From NCBI RefSeq assembly GCF_947488025.1, contig NZ_CANKYS010000001.1:310001-374000 (forward strand): a stretch of 64,000 bases of DNA. The letters run 5' to 3'. Source of the DNA: an uncultured Nocardioides sp. Its GTDB lineage: Bacteria; Actinomycetota; Actinomycetes; Propionibacteriales; Nocardioidaceae. Of this stretch, positions 1-8,470 are shown piece after piece (the first letter of the stretch is position 1; every line of letters begins with the position of its first letter). The position numbers and the translations under genes are program-made. The notes beneath the pieces are model-generated. The model ran no database searches, had not been told where the DNA came from, and was given only the letters and a program-made list of their open reading frames with translations.

Positions 1-878
1 GTCGGGTTGACGTACATGACCGTCCCCCCGCCGGGCACGACCGGGACCCGGTTGGCCATCAGCTCGCGGCGGACGACGAGGACCCCCGGGGTGCCGGGAC
101 CGCCGATGAACTTGTGCGGGCTGATGAAGATCGCGTCCTTGCGGGAGGTTCCGGGGCCGTACATCTCGATGTCGACGTAGGGCGCGCACGCGGCGAAGTC
201 CCAGAAGCTGAGGGCGCCGTGCTCGTGGAGCAGGTCGGCGACGCCCTCGGTGTCGGTGACGATGCCGGTGACGTTGGAGGCCGCGGAGAACGAGCCGATC
301 CTGAGCGGCCGGTCGGCGTGGCGCTCGAGCTCCTCGCGCAGGTGCTCCAGCGAGACCCGGCCGTCGGCGTCCTCGTGGATGGTGACGACGTCGGCGATGG
401 TCTCGCGCCAGCTCACCTCGTTGGAGTGGTGCTCGAACGGGCCGATGAACACCACGGGGCGCTCGTGGGCCGGGATCGCGTCGCTGAGGTGGTGGCGGTC
501 CTCGAGCACGCAGGGGATGCGGAGGCCGAGGATGCCGATCATCTTGTCGATCGCGGAGGTGCTGCCGGAGCCGCAGAAGACCACCACGGTCTCGTCGTCA
601 CCACCGACCGCGTCGCGGATGATCCGCCGCGCGTCCTCGCGGAGCCGGGTGGTCTGCAGTCCCGTGCCGCTCGCCTCGGTGTGGGTGTTGGCGTAGGCGG
701 GGAGCACCTCGTGGCGGATGAAGTCCTCGATGAAGGTCAGGCTGCGACCCGACGCGGTGTAGTCGGCGTAGGTGACGCGGCGTGGACCGTAGGGGCCCTG
801 CATCACCTGGTCGTCCCCGATGACGGACGCGCGGATGCGCTCGAGCAGGGGGGTGGAGGGGGCACCGGCGTACGTCAC
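1..878 (-). CDS. Aminotransferase class V-fold PLP enzyme (3' part outside window)
   Basis: The visible 292 codons match the fold-type I class-V family (cysteine desulfurase / selenocysteine lyase-like). The motif SPHKFIGGPGTPG places the likely PLP Schiff-base lysine at about residue 256, preceded by DFAACAPY, whose Asp would contact the pyridine nitrogen. The N-terminal part has the TASGRSL and ANTHTEASGTG signatures of the actinobacterial subgroup. The GTG start at 878 is chosen because TACGCT (885-890) lies exactly 6 nt upstream, a leaderless arrangement. The gene runs off the left edge, so its C-terminal domain is unseen and the substrate cannot be named. A 13-bp inverted repeat wraps the start codon. 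Confidence 0.85.
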   Translation of the reverse strand, partial: MTYAGAPSTPLLERIRASVIGDDQVMQGPYGPRRVTYADYTASGRSLTFIEDFIRHEVLPAYANTHTEASGTGLQTTRLREDARRIIRDAVGGDDETVVVFCGSGSTSAIDKMIGILGLRIPCVLEDRHHLSDAIPAHERPVVFIGPFEHHSNEVSWRETIADVVTIHEDADGRVSLEHLREELERHADRPLRIGSFSAASNVTGIVTDTEGVADLLHEHGALSFWDFAACAPYVDIEMYGPGTSRKDAIFISPHKFIGGPGTPGVLVVRRELMANRVPVVPGGGTVMYVNP

Positions 879-899
879 GTGACGAGCGTACGCCGGTGC
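862..899 (-). promoter_or_regulatory. Perfect 13-bp inverted repeat over -10 and start codon
   Basis: Arms 862-874 and 887-899 (GCACCGGCGTACG and its exact complement) flank a 12-nt spacer containing the smaller palindrome GTCACGTGAC. On the minus strand the -10 TACGCT and the GTG start of the aminotransferase fall inside it. It could be an operator or an RNA hairpin sequestering the start. It might also attenuate read-through from the phosphodiesterase gene that ends at 914. Confidence 0.6.
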
Positions 900-913
900 G
901 AGGCCGTGGCCCG

Positions 914-2020
914 TCACCCCTCGGCGAGCACCCCGGCGACCACGTCGGGGTTGTCGCTGAAGATCCCGTCGACACCCGCGTCGAGGAAGGCTCGCGCCTC
1001 CGCGGCCAGGTCACCGGGCGCGTTCGGGTCGGTGCCGATCCGGAAGTTGGTGGCCATGAACTGGTTCTCCCGGCGCAGGGTCCACACGTGCACGACCAGG
1101 CCCACGTCGTGGGCGTCGGGCACCACCGACGACGGCGCCCCGGTCCGGCCGGCGGCGTCGCGCGGGAGCACCAGGTTCTTCGCCGCGCCCAGGCCGTCGG
1201 CGTAGGTCGCGATCGCGGCCAGGCCGGCCGGCGTCACCATGGAGGCGTACGTCGTGCCGGGCAGGTCGGCGGGCCCGCCGGACGCGTCGACCAGCTGGGC
1301 CAGCGGCACGTCGACCATCGTGTCGAGCTCGCGGAGGTTGGTGACCTCGAAGGACTGGATGATCACCGGGTCGTCGGCGTCGGCCCACTTGCGCTTCTCC
1401 AGCGCGGCGACGAGCGGCTCCTCGAGCGAGAGCCCGATGGAGTCGAAGTAGGTCGGGTGCTTGGTCTCGGGATAGATGCCGACGCCCTCGCGGCGCGCCA
1501 GCTTGATGACCTGGTCGAGGGTCGGGATCCGCTCCTCGCCGTCGTACGCGGTGTTGCCGGGGCGTACCTGCGGGAGCCGTTCCTTCGCGCGCAGCGTGCG
1601 GAGCTCCCGGTAGGTGAAGTCCTCGGTGAACCAGCCGGTCACGGCGCGACCGTCGATGACCTTGGTGGTGCGGCGCTCGGCGAACTCGGGGTGGTCGGCG
1701 ACGTCGGTGGTGCCGCCGATCTCGTTCTCGTGGCGGGCGACGAGCACGCCGTCCTTGGTGGCGACGAGGTCGGGCTCGATGTAGTCGGCCCCCTGCTCGA
1801 TGGCGAGCTCGTAGGCGGCAAGCGTGTGCTCCGGGCGGTAGCCCGACGCGCCGCGGTGGCCGACGAGCACGGGCTCGCCGACGGAGGGCTCGACGGCGGA
1901 GGGCTTCGCGCCGGCGGCGGGTGCCGCGGTGGCGGGCGCGCCGCTGGCCGCGAGCGGCGCGAGGGTGGTCAGTGCAGTGGCGAGGGCCAGCCCGAGGCCG
2001 GCACGTGTCCGAAATGTCAT
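914..2020 (-). CDS. Secreted glycerophosphodiester phosphodiesterase
   Basis: 368 aa GDPD TIM-barrel enzyme that would hydrolyse glycerophosphodiesters to glycerol-3-phosphate and an alcohol outside the membrane. Residues 1-32 form a signal peptide (RTR, hydrophobic core, AxA sites). The catalytic signature is intact: HRGASGYRPEHT (55-66), EPDL (82-85) for the metal/acid residues and ARH (95-97). The insert with AYDGEERIPTLDQV and PETKHP is typical of the GlpQ-like subgroup. It is a close paralog of the next gene upstream (2085-3107), which lacks a signal peptide. The product could feed the GlpD at 54322-56034 after uptake; that link is inference. Confidence 0.92.
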   Translation of the reverse strand: MTFRTRAGLGLALATALTTLAPLAASGAPATAAPAAGAKPSAVEPSVGEPVLVGHRGASGYRPEHTLAAYELAIEQGADYIEPDLVATKDGVLVARHENEIGGTTDVADHPEFAERRTTKVIDGRAVTGWFTEDFTYRELRTLRAKERLPQVRPGNTAYDGEERIPTLDQVIKLARREGVGIYPETKHPTYFDSIGLSLEEPLVAALEKRKWADADDPVIIQSFEVTNLRELDTMVDVPLAQLVDASGGPADLPGTTYASMVTPAGLAAIATYADGLGAAKNLVLPRDAAGRTGAPSSVVPDAHDVGLVVHVWTLRRENQFMATNFRIGTDPNAPGDLAAEARAFLDAGVDGIFSDNPDVVAGVLAEG

Positions 2021-2084
2021 GCCGGAGAGCCAACCGGCGCAGGACGGCGGACCGCGGTCGATGCGGTGAACGACCCGTGAACCC

Positions 2085-3107
2085 TCAGCCGACAGCGATC
2101 GCCGCGGGCTCGCGGAGCACGGCCAGCGCGGCCTCGGGATGGTCGGTGATGACCCCGTCGACCCCGGCGGCGAGCAGCGCGCGCACCTCCCCCGCCATGT
2201 CTCCGAGGGCGTCGGGCGCGTCGCCGCGGCGCAGGTTGGTCGGCAGGAAGCGGTTCTCGGCCCGCACCGTCCAGGCGTGCACGGTCAGGCCACGACGGTG
2301 GGCGTCGCGGACGAGCGTCGACGGTGCGCCGATCGCCCCCGCGGCGTCGCGGGGCAGCACGAGGGAGGTGTGGGCGCCGAGGCCGTCGGCGTACTCGTCG
2401 ATGTCGTCGAGCTCCTCGGGCGTCAGCCGGTGCCCGCGGTCGAGCAGCTGCAGGACGGGCAGCCGGGTCCGCGCGGCGAGGCGGCGCAGGACGGGCGCCT
2501 CGAAGGACATCAGGGTCACCCGGGCCCACGGGTGGTCGAGGCCCTGGCGGGCGAGCTCGCGCAGCAGCGGCACGTCCAGCGGCAGGCCCACCGCGTCGTG
2601 GTGGGCGGCGTGCTTGAGCTCGAGCGCCACCCCCACCGGGCGGCCGCGGCGGAGCGCCTCCGCACCGACCATCGCCAGCACCTCGGTGAGCGTCGGCACC
2701 CCCTCCACACCGTCGTACGCCGTGTTGGCGGGCCGGGTGCCCGGCATCCGCTCGCGTGCGGCGAGCGTCTTGAGCTCCGCGACGGTGAGGTCCTGGACGA
2801 ACCAGCCGTGCTGCTCCACACCGTCGACGACCAGGGTGCGGCGCAGGTGGGCGAGGTCGGCACGATCGGCCACGTCGGTCGTCGCGCTGAGCTCGAGGTC
2901 GTGGCGCGCGACGAGCACCCCGTCGCTGGTGGCGACGAGGTCGAGCTCGATGTCGTCGACGCCCATCCGGATCGCGGTCCGATAGGCCTCCAGGGTGTGC
3001 TCGGGACGGTGCCCGCTGGCGCCGCGGTGCGCAACCACGGCGGGGGTGGGGACCAACGACGAGGTCCTCCAGTGCCAACCCGGGGCGGCCTCGCGGGTCA
3101 CCGTCAT
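2085..3107 (-). CDS. Glycerophosphodiester phosphodiesterase (cytoplasmic paralog)
   Basis: 340 aa GDPD with HRGASGHRPEHT, ELDL and ARHD catalytic motifs. It shares long blocks with the secreted neighbour downstream (AYDG..G.PTL, LVLPRDAAG..GAPS, HAWTVRAENRF..TN), so the pair looks like a tandem duplication in which one copy gained or lost its export signal. I start at ATG 3107 because CAGCGT (3114-3119) sits 6 nt upstream. A GTG at 3128 would add seven residues (MLMQRGA) without a better signal. No signal peptide or TM segment is visible, so it probably acts on internalised glycerophosphodiesters. Confidence 0.88.
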   Translation of the reverse strand: MTVTREAAPGWHWRTSSLVPTPAVVAHRGASGHRPEHTLEAYRTAIRMGVDDIELDLVATSDGVLVARHDLELSATTDVADRADLAHLRRTLVVDGVEQHGWFVQDLTVAELKTLAARERMPGTRPANTAYDGVEGVPTLTEVLAMVGAEALRRGRPVGVALELKHAAHHDAVGLPLDVPLLRELARQGLDHPWARVTLMSFEAPVLRRLAARTRLPVLQLLDRGHRLTPEELDDIDEYADGLGAHTSLVLPRDAAGAIGAPSTLVRDAHRRGLTVHAWTVRAENRFLPTNLRRGDAPDALGDMAGEVRALLAAGVDGVITDHPEAALAVLREPAAIAVG

Positions 3108-3184
3108 GGCACCACGCTGCATGAGCACGGGGACCGCACGGTGGTGACGCGATGACGTCAGGGTGAATGCCGCATGATGACCGC

Positions 3185-3727
3185 GTGACGCTCCCGAGCT
3201 TCCCGTCCCTGACGTCCCTGCCCGCAGCCGAGCACGCCGGCCTGGTCGCCGCGCCCGTCGCCGCGGCGCTCGCCGCCTGGCCCGGTGCGGCCGAGGTGGC
3301 CGTCGTCGAGATCGACCCCGACCTCGCCGACACCGCCGCGATGAGCGAGGCCTACGACATCCCGATGACGGCGAGCGGCAACTGCGTCGTCGTCGCGGGC
3401 GCGCGGGCCGGCGACGAACGGATCGCCGCGTGCGTGGTCCGCGCCGACACCCGCGCCGACGTCAACACGCTCGTGCGCAAGATGCTCGACGTGCGCAAGG
3501 CGTCCTTCCTGGCGATGGATCGCGCGGTCGCGGAGACCGGCATGGAGTACGGCGGCATCACCCCGGTGGGGCTCCCCGCGGGGTGGCGCGTGCTGGTCCA
3601 CGAGGCACTGCTCGACGAGCCCGTCGTCGTGCTCGGCAGCGGCGTACGACGCTCCAAGCTGCTCGTGCCCGGGCGCGTGCTCGCCGACCTGCCCAGCGCG
3701 GAGGTGGTCCCCGACCTGGGCCGGTGA
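3185..3727 (+). CDS. YbaK/EbsC-family aminoacyl-tRNA deacylase-like protein
   Basis: About 180 aa with the YbaK/ProX editing-domain pattern: TASGNCVVVAG, RADVNTLVRKMLDVRKASF with its conserved Lys, and the loop GGITPVGLPAG that shapes the active site. Family members hydrolyse mischarged aminoacyl-tRNAs in trans (for example Cys- or Ala-tRNAPro). Which substrate this one uses cannot be read from sequence. ATG 3167 is in frame, but GTG 3185 is preferred because CATGAT (3173-3178) ends 6 nt before it, like the other leaderless genes here. It is divergent from the GDPD gene. Confidence 0.85.
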   Translation: MTLPSFPSLTSLPAAEHAGLVAAPVAAALAAWPGAAEVAVVEIDPDLADTAAMSEAYDIPMTASGNCVVVAGARAGDERIAACVVRADTRADVNTLVRKMLDVRKASFLAMDRAVAETGMEYGGITPVGLPAGWRVLVHEALLDEPVVVLGSGVRRSKLLVPGRVLADLPSAEVVPDLGR

Positions 3728-3754
3728 CCTGCGCACGGTGAGTGCGGCCTTGCC

Positions 3755-4012
3755 TCACCTGTGCGGCTCGAGCTCGTCGTCGAACCTCATGCGGTTGCGG
3801 GTGCCGCCGGTGGGCGCGTCGCTGGGGCACGGGCGCACCGCCGCGCGGGTGTTGCAGGCCGGCTCGTAGTGCTTGACCTCGGGCTCGGGCAGCTGCACCC
3901 CGATGTCCTGGGACGGAGGCTGCACCTCCTCCCCGCAGGCGGCGGTGGCAAGCCCCGCGGCAGCGACGGTGGTCGCCACCAGGAAGGTGCGAACTGCAAG
4001 GGTGATGGTCAT
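3755..4012 (-). CDS. Small secreted protein or lipoprotein, unknown function
   Basis: 85 aa. The first 25 residues are a hydrophobic export signal ending LATAAC, with Cys26 as possible lipidation site; the -3 Thr makes the lipobox atypical. The mature part is about 60 residues, acidic and proline-rich, with two further cysteines (PACNTR, RPCPSD) that could form a disulfide. I recognise no family. It is divergent from the large SARP regulator at 4162, sharing a 149-bp promoter region that contains phased direct repeats, so it may be a target of that regulator. Confidence 0.6.
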   Translation of the reverse strand: MTITLAVRTFLVATTVAAAGLATAACGEEVQPPSQDIGVQLPEPEVKHYEPACNTRAAVRPCPSDAPTGGTRNRMRFDDELEPHR

Positions 4013-4074
4013 GGTCGTGTCCTCTCGAACGGTGGTGACGCCGGACGGGGCGCCCGACCCGTACGACGTTCCGA

Positions 4075-4126
4075 CGGGGCGGTATCCGGCGGGCCCGTCC
4101 GCGGTATCCGTGCGGTATCCGCCCCG
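4075..4126. promoter_or_regulatory. Phased direct repeats, candidate SARP operator
   Basis: CGGTATCCG occurs three times, starting at 4080, 4102 and 4113. The spacings are 22 and 11 bp, so all copies lie on one helical face, and the array is bracketed by CGGGGCGG (4075-4082) and its complement CCGCCCCG (4119-4126). SARP-family activators are known to bind heptamer-like direct repeats with 11-bp periodicity. The site lies 36 bp before the SARP gene and between two divergent genes. Confidence 0.6.
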
Positions 4127-4161
4127 TTGACGCCGCGTCCGACGGGGAGCACGGTGGCGGT

Positions 4162-7100
4162 GTGGGCATCCAGGTCCTCGGTCCGTTGGCCGTGGACGGC
4201 TCGGGACGTCTCGGTCCGCGCGACCGTGTCGTGCTCCAGGCCCTGACCGTCCGTCAGGGACGATCCGTCACGTCCGACGAGCTGGCGGACGCGCTCTGGG
4301 GCGACAGCCCGCCGGCGTCTGCCCACAAGAACCTGCAGTCGTGCATCGTCCGGCTCCGCAAGGCACTCGGCGCCGACGCCATCGAGACCACGGGCGACGG
4401 CTACCGGCTCCGGGCCCGTGCCGACGACGTGGACGCCCAGCGGTTCGAGGCAGAGGTGGCACGAGGCCGCGAGCTCCTCGCGCTGGGTGAGGCGGACCGA
4501 GCCTCGTTCCTGCTGGAGAAGGCGCTCGAGCTGTGGCGCGGGCGGGCCTTCGTGGACCTCGTCGAGTGGCCGCCCGCCCGGCGGGAGTCCGATCGTCTCG
4601 AGGAGCTCCGCCGGGATGCCGAGGAGCTCCTGCTGGACGCGCAGCTCCGTGGCGGCCACGCCCGCGAGGCCCTCCCCCGCGCCTACGAGATGGTCCGTGC
4701 CGCCCCGATGCGGGAGCGCCGTTGGGAGCTCCTCGCCCTGGCCCAGTACCGCACAGGTGCCCAGGGCGAGGCGCTGCGCACCATCCGGCAGCTCCGCACG
4801 GTCCTGGTTCGTGAGCTGGGCATCGACCCGGCGCCGGAGGTCGCCGCCCTCGAGCAGTCGATCCTGCGTCAGGACCCCTCGCTGCGACACGACGAGGCGT
4901 CCGTGGCGGTGCCCACCTGCCCGTGGCAGGGACTGCAGGCCTACGACGTCACCGAGGCGGACCGGTTCTTCGGGCGCGAGGAGGAGATCGAGACCTGCCT
5001 GGCCATCCTCGACCGTCAGGGCCTGCTCGCCCTGGTCGGCCCATCGGGGTCGGGCAAGTCGTCGCTGATGCGGGCCGGCCTGGGCGCTCGGCTCCGCCAG
5101 CGCGGCACGGCGCTGGTGACGATCACCCCGGGCCGGTACCCGGTGCAGGCCCTGTCGGCCCTCAGCCCGGCCCGTCCCGGTGACGCCCTCTTCGTGGACC
5201 AGGCAGAAGAGCTGTTCACGCTGTGCGAGGACCCGGTCGAGGCCCGCACCTTCCTGGACGCGCTGGTCGGGGAAGCGGACAGCCGGCCCGTCGTGGTGGC
5301 GCTGCGTGCCGACCGGCTCGCCGACCTGACGGCCCACGCCGCCTTCAGCCGGCTCGTCGAGCGCGGCCTCTACCTCGTCGGCGGGCTCGAGGAGGGCGGC
5401 CTCCGCCTCGCGGTGACCGGCCCCGCCCGTCAGGCCGGGCTGATCCTCGAGCCCGGGCTGGTCGACCTCCTCGTCACCGAGGTCCGCGACGACCCCGGCG
5501 CCCTGCCGCTCCTCTCGCACGCGCTGCTGGAGACGTGGAAGCGGCGTGAGGGGAGCACCCTCACCGTCGATGGCTACCGGGCCAGCGGCGGGATCCACGG
5601 CGCGGTGGCGCAGTCGGCCGAGCGTCTCTACGCCCGGGTCGAGCCCGACCTGCGCGAGGCGCTGCGCGACCTCGTGCTGCGCCTGCTCTCCCCCGGGCCT
5701 GAGGGGGAGCCGGTGCGCACCCGGGTCCCCCGGCGTCTCGTCGGCACGGACGCCGCGCGCGACCGGCTGATCGAGATGCTCGTCTCGGCGCGGCTCGTCA
5801 CCAGCGACGACGGCGTCCTGGAGATCACCCATGAGTCCCTCGCCCGAGCCTGGCCGCGCCTGCGCGGGTGGCTGGAGGACGACGTCGACGGCCGTCGGAT
5901 CCTGCATCACCTGAGCTCGACAGCGGATGCGTGGGACAGCCTGGGCCGGCCGGACAGCGAGCTCTACCGTGGCGTCCGGCTGACCCGCGCGCTGGACTGG
6001 CGGGCGCGCACCGGCGCCACGCTGACCGTGGTCGAGCGCGACTTCCTCGCGGCCTCCCGCGCGCAGGCCGACATCGAGGAGCAGAGCGCGGTCACCCGCG
6101 CGCGCGAGCAGGCCCGCCTGATCTCGCGCCTCCGACAGGTGCTCGCCGGGGCCGTCGTGCTGCTCCTGCTCGCAGCCGCCGGCGCGGGTGTCGCCCTGTT
6201 CCAGTGGGACCGGGCCGACGACAACGCGGCCGCGGCAGCAGCCTCGGAGATCCAGGCCGTCGCCCGCCGCGCCGGTGCGAGCGCGCTGGTCACCGGCAAC
6301 GTCGACACCTCCCTGCTCCTCGCCGTCGCAGGCACCCGTCTGGACCCCGGCACGGGCACCGCGAGCAGCCTGCTCGCCGCCATCGGCAAGCGGCCCGAGC
6401 TCTTCGCCTCGACCCCCATCGAGGGTGACCTCCCGCTGGGGATCGACGCGAGCGCCGACGGGAAGTACGTCGCGATCCTCGACGAGTCGCACCACCTCCG
6501 CCTCTACGACGCGAGCACCGGAAGGCTCGTCGGTGATCGGCAGGAGGGCGCTCCGGTGGTCACCTTGGGCGCCCAGGTGGGAAGGCAGGTGGAGTTCAGC
6601 CCGGACGGCCGCTGGCTGGCTGTGTCGTGGACCCCCGCCAGTGGCCAGGTGCTCGAGCTGCTCTCGGTGCCCACCCTCGAGCCGGCACCCACGTTGCGCG
6701 GCCTGCCGGGTCGCGGGTGGCAGGTCACCGACCTGTCGTTCAGTGGCGACGCGAGCCACTTCACCGCGGGTCTGCAGAGGACGGCGGACGTGGGTGCCTC
6801 CCGGATCCGCGGCGCGGCGCTCGTGTGGGACCTCCAGAGCGGGGCCGCGCCCCGCCGCTTCCGGTTCATCGGCAAGGTCCTCCCGCAGGTCGCGCTCGAC
6901 GAGCGCGGGGAGGTCCTCTTCACGTCCCACCCCCTGACCCGACGCTCGGTGGCCACCGGCGCCTCTCGCGTGCTCGTCCCGCGCGACTGGTTCTGGTCCC
7001 TCGCAGTGCTCCCCGACGGTGACGTCCTCGGTATCGACAACAACACCCCGACCCGGGTCGACGGGTCCAGCGGGGAGGTCCTGACCAGGTACCCCTCCGA

Positions 7101-8391
7101 GGGCTCCTTCTTGATGAGCCTGCGGGTCCGTCCCGACGGGCGGAGGTTCATCGTGGTCAGCTCGGACGAGCGCGAGGTGCGGGAGTGGAAGGTCGTCGAC
7201 GCGAAGGAGCCTCGCGGAATCTTCTCCCTCGACCGCGGCAACGCCAACGCCGTCGACTACTCCGCCGACGGGACGTTCGTCCATGCGTCAGGTCGGGGTG
7301 GCACCGCCCTGCGCCGCTGGGACCTCACCGGGGAGAGGGGCTACGTGTCGACCGTGCCGACGTCCTCAGGCTGGAGCGGCCAGTTCGGGGTCATGGCCTC
7401 GGACGGCCAGCGATCCGTGGTGCTGGCCGACGGCGGATGGGTCCTCTCCGACTACCGCACGGGCAGGGTCGGCGTGATACCCGGGCCCGGGGGCTTCCGG
7501 CACACCTACGGCGCCTTCCACCCCGACGGGCAGCACTTCGCGACCGCGGCGGGGCCACGGGTCGAGGTGTGGGACGGCGCCGGGAAGCCGACCGGCCAGC
7601 AGGCGGTGTTTCCCTCCGGGAAGCTCACCGAGCTCGACTACACCCCCGACGGGAGCCGCCTCGCCGTGGCCGAGCTCGACGGGACCATCACCCTGCTGGA
7701 CGGTGACTCACTCGAGCGGGTGGGCACGCCGGTCGAGATGGATGAGCCCGTGTCCTGGGTCGTCGCACGCCCGGACGGGCGCACGGCTGTGGTCCTCCTC
7801 GGCGGCGGCCCAGCTTCCGGCAACTTCGTGCTCCCGAGCGTCGGCTGGGCGCTAGTCGACCTGGTGGACGGTGTCGTGGTGCGACGAGGGACGCTGGGGA
7901 TGAGGTACGGGCACTGGCTGGACGTGTCACCCGACGGCACGCGCGCCGTCATCGGCGGCGGGGAGTACGGGGACGCCGCCCAGGCCGGCGACCGAGCCGA
8001 CGTGGAGGTCATCGACCTGTCCACGGGCCGCCAGGTCGCACCGGCGCGGGAGTGGGGCGGCAACCCCAGGTCGCAGGTGATCTTCTCCCCGGACGGGACC
8101 CGGCTGCTGTCGTCGAGCCCCAACGGCCTGGTCGCCGTGTGGGACGCCGGGACAGTGACCCCCACCTCGACCATCGCCCTGCCGCTGGCCGTCGCGGCGA
8201 GCGGCGCCTTCCTGCCGGACGGCCGCACGGCACGCTTCCTCGACTGGTCCACCGGGATGGCCTACGACTGGGACCTCTCGACCGACAGCGCCGTCGAGTT
8301 CGCCTGCCGCGCGGTCGGCCGCGACCTCACGCGGGAGGAGTGGACCGAGAACTTCGGCGACCTGGCCTACCGCGAGACCTGCCCCCAGTAG
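4162..8391 (+). CDS. SARP-type BTAD regulator fused to nSTAND NTPase, TM segment and WD40-like propeller
   Basis: 1409 aa. In order: an OmpR-like winged helix (about 1-92, VLQALTVRQGRSVTSDELADALWG), a bacterial transcriptional activation domain (about 97-245), and a linker CPWQGLQAYD. Then comes a STAND-type NTPase with Walker A GPSGSGKSS near 293 and Walker B ALFVDQAEE near 342, a helical region, one transmembrane helix near 659-680, and a C-terminal half of WD40-like repeats (SADGKY, SPDGRW, TPDGSR, SPDGTR). The layout suggests a membrane-anchored one-component sensor. AfsR-like SARPs use a related N-terminal architecture. The GTG start gives the canonical MxxxVLGPL beginning. Target genes are unknown. 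Confidence 0.88.
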   Translation: MGIQVLGPLAVDGSGRLGPRDRVVLQALTVRQGRSVTSDELADALWGDSPPASAHKNLQSCIVRLRKALGADAIETTGDGYRLRARADDVDAQRFEAEVARGRELLALGEADRASFLLEKALELWRGRAFVDLVEWPPARRESDRLEELRRDAEELLLDAQLRGGHAREALPRAYEMVRAAPMRERRWELLALAQYRTGAQGEALRTIRQLRTVLVRELGIDPAPEVAALEQSILRQDPSLRHDEASVAVPTCPWQGLQAYDVTEADRFFGREEEIETCLAILDRQGLLALVGPSGSGKSSLMRAGLGARLRQRGTALVTITPGRYPVQALSALSPARPGDALFVDQAEELFTLCEDPVEARTFLDALVGEADSRPVVVALRADRLADLTAHAAFSRLVERGLYLVGGLEEGGLRLAVTGPARQAGLILEPGLVDLLVTEVRDDPGALPLLSHALLETWKRREGSTLTVDGYRASGGIHGAVAQSAERLYARVEPDLREALRDLVLRLLSPGPEGEPVRTRVPRRLVGTDAARDRLIEMLVSARLVTSDDGVLEITHESLARAWPRLRGWLEDDVDGRRILHHLSSTADAWDSLGRPDSELYRGVRLTRALDWRARTGATLTVVERDFLAASRAQADIEEQSAVTRAREQARLISRLRQVLAGAVVLLLLAAAGAGVALFQWDRADDNAAAAAASEIQAVARRAGASALVTGNVDTSLLLAVAGTRLDPGTGTASSLLAAIGKRPELFASTPIEGDLPLGIDASADGKYVAILDESHHLRLYDASTGRLVGDRQEGAPVVTLGAQVGRQVEFSPDGRWLAVSWTPASGQVLELLSVPTLEPAPTLRGLPGRGWQVTDLSFSGDASHFTAGLQRTADVGASRIRGAALVWDLQSGAAPRRFRFIGKVLPQVALDERGEVLFTSHPLTRRSVATGASRVLVPRDWFWSLAVLPDGDVLGIDNNTPTRVDGSSGEVLTRYPSEGSFLMSLRVRPDGRRFIVVSSDEREVREWKVVDAKEPRGIFSLDRGNANAVDYSADGTFVHASGRGGTALRRWDLTGERGYVSTVPTSSGWSGQFGVMASDGQRSVVLADGGWVLSDYRTGRVGVIPGPGGFRHTYGAFHPDGQHFATAAGPRVEVWDGAGKPTGQQAVFPSGKLTELDYTPDGSRLAVAELDGTITLLDGDSLERVGTPVEMDEPVSWVVARPDGRTAVVLLGGGPASGNFVLPSVGWALVDLVDGVVVRRGTLGMRYGHWLDVSPDGTRAVIGGGEYGDAAQAGDRADVEVIDLSTGRQVAPAREWGGNPRSQVIFSPDGTRLLSSSPNGLVAVWDAGTVTPTSTIALPLAVAASGAFLPDGRTARFLDWSTGMAYDWDLSTDSAVEFACRAVGRDLTREEWTENFGDLAYRETCPQ

Positions 8392-8442
8392 GGCTCAGTC
8401 GCGGCGTTCGGCTGGTCGCCGACACACACCACCCTTGCCGTC

Positions 8443-8461
8443 GTGACAGTGCCACTGTCAC
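8443..8461. promoter_or_regulatory. Perfect 19-bp palindrome, operator of the LLM/MpaB/ACAD operon
   Basis: GTGACAGTG-C-CACTGTCAC is a perfect inverted repeat centred on 8452. It overlaps the probable -10 CACAGT (8459-8464), which lies 6 nt before the ATG at 8471. A repressor bound here would occlude RNA polymerase. The shape suits a TetR-family dimer; no such gene is adjacent. Confidence 0.7.
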
Positions 8462-8470
8462 AGTTGAGGC

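Noticed and set aside
4009..7284. 1091-codon open frame on the minus strand under the SARP gene
   Set aside because: Shadow of the GC-rich third positions of the SARP frame; low-complexity Arg/Gly/Ala/Glu protein with no domain.
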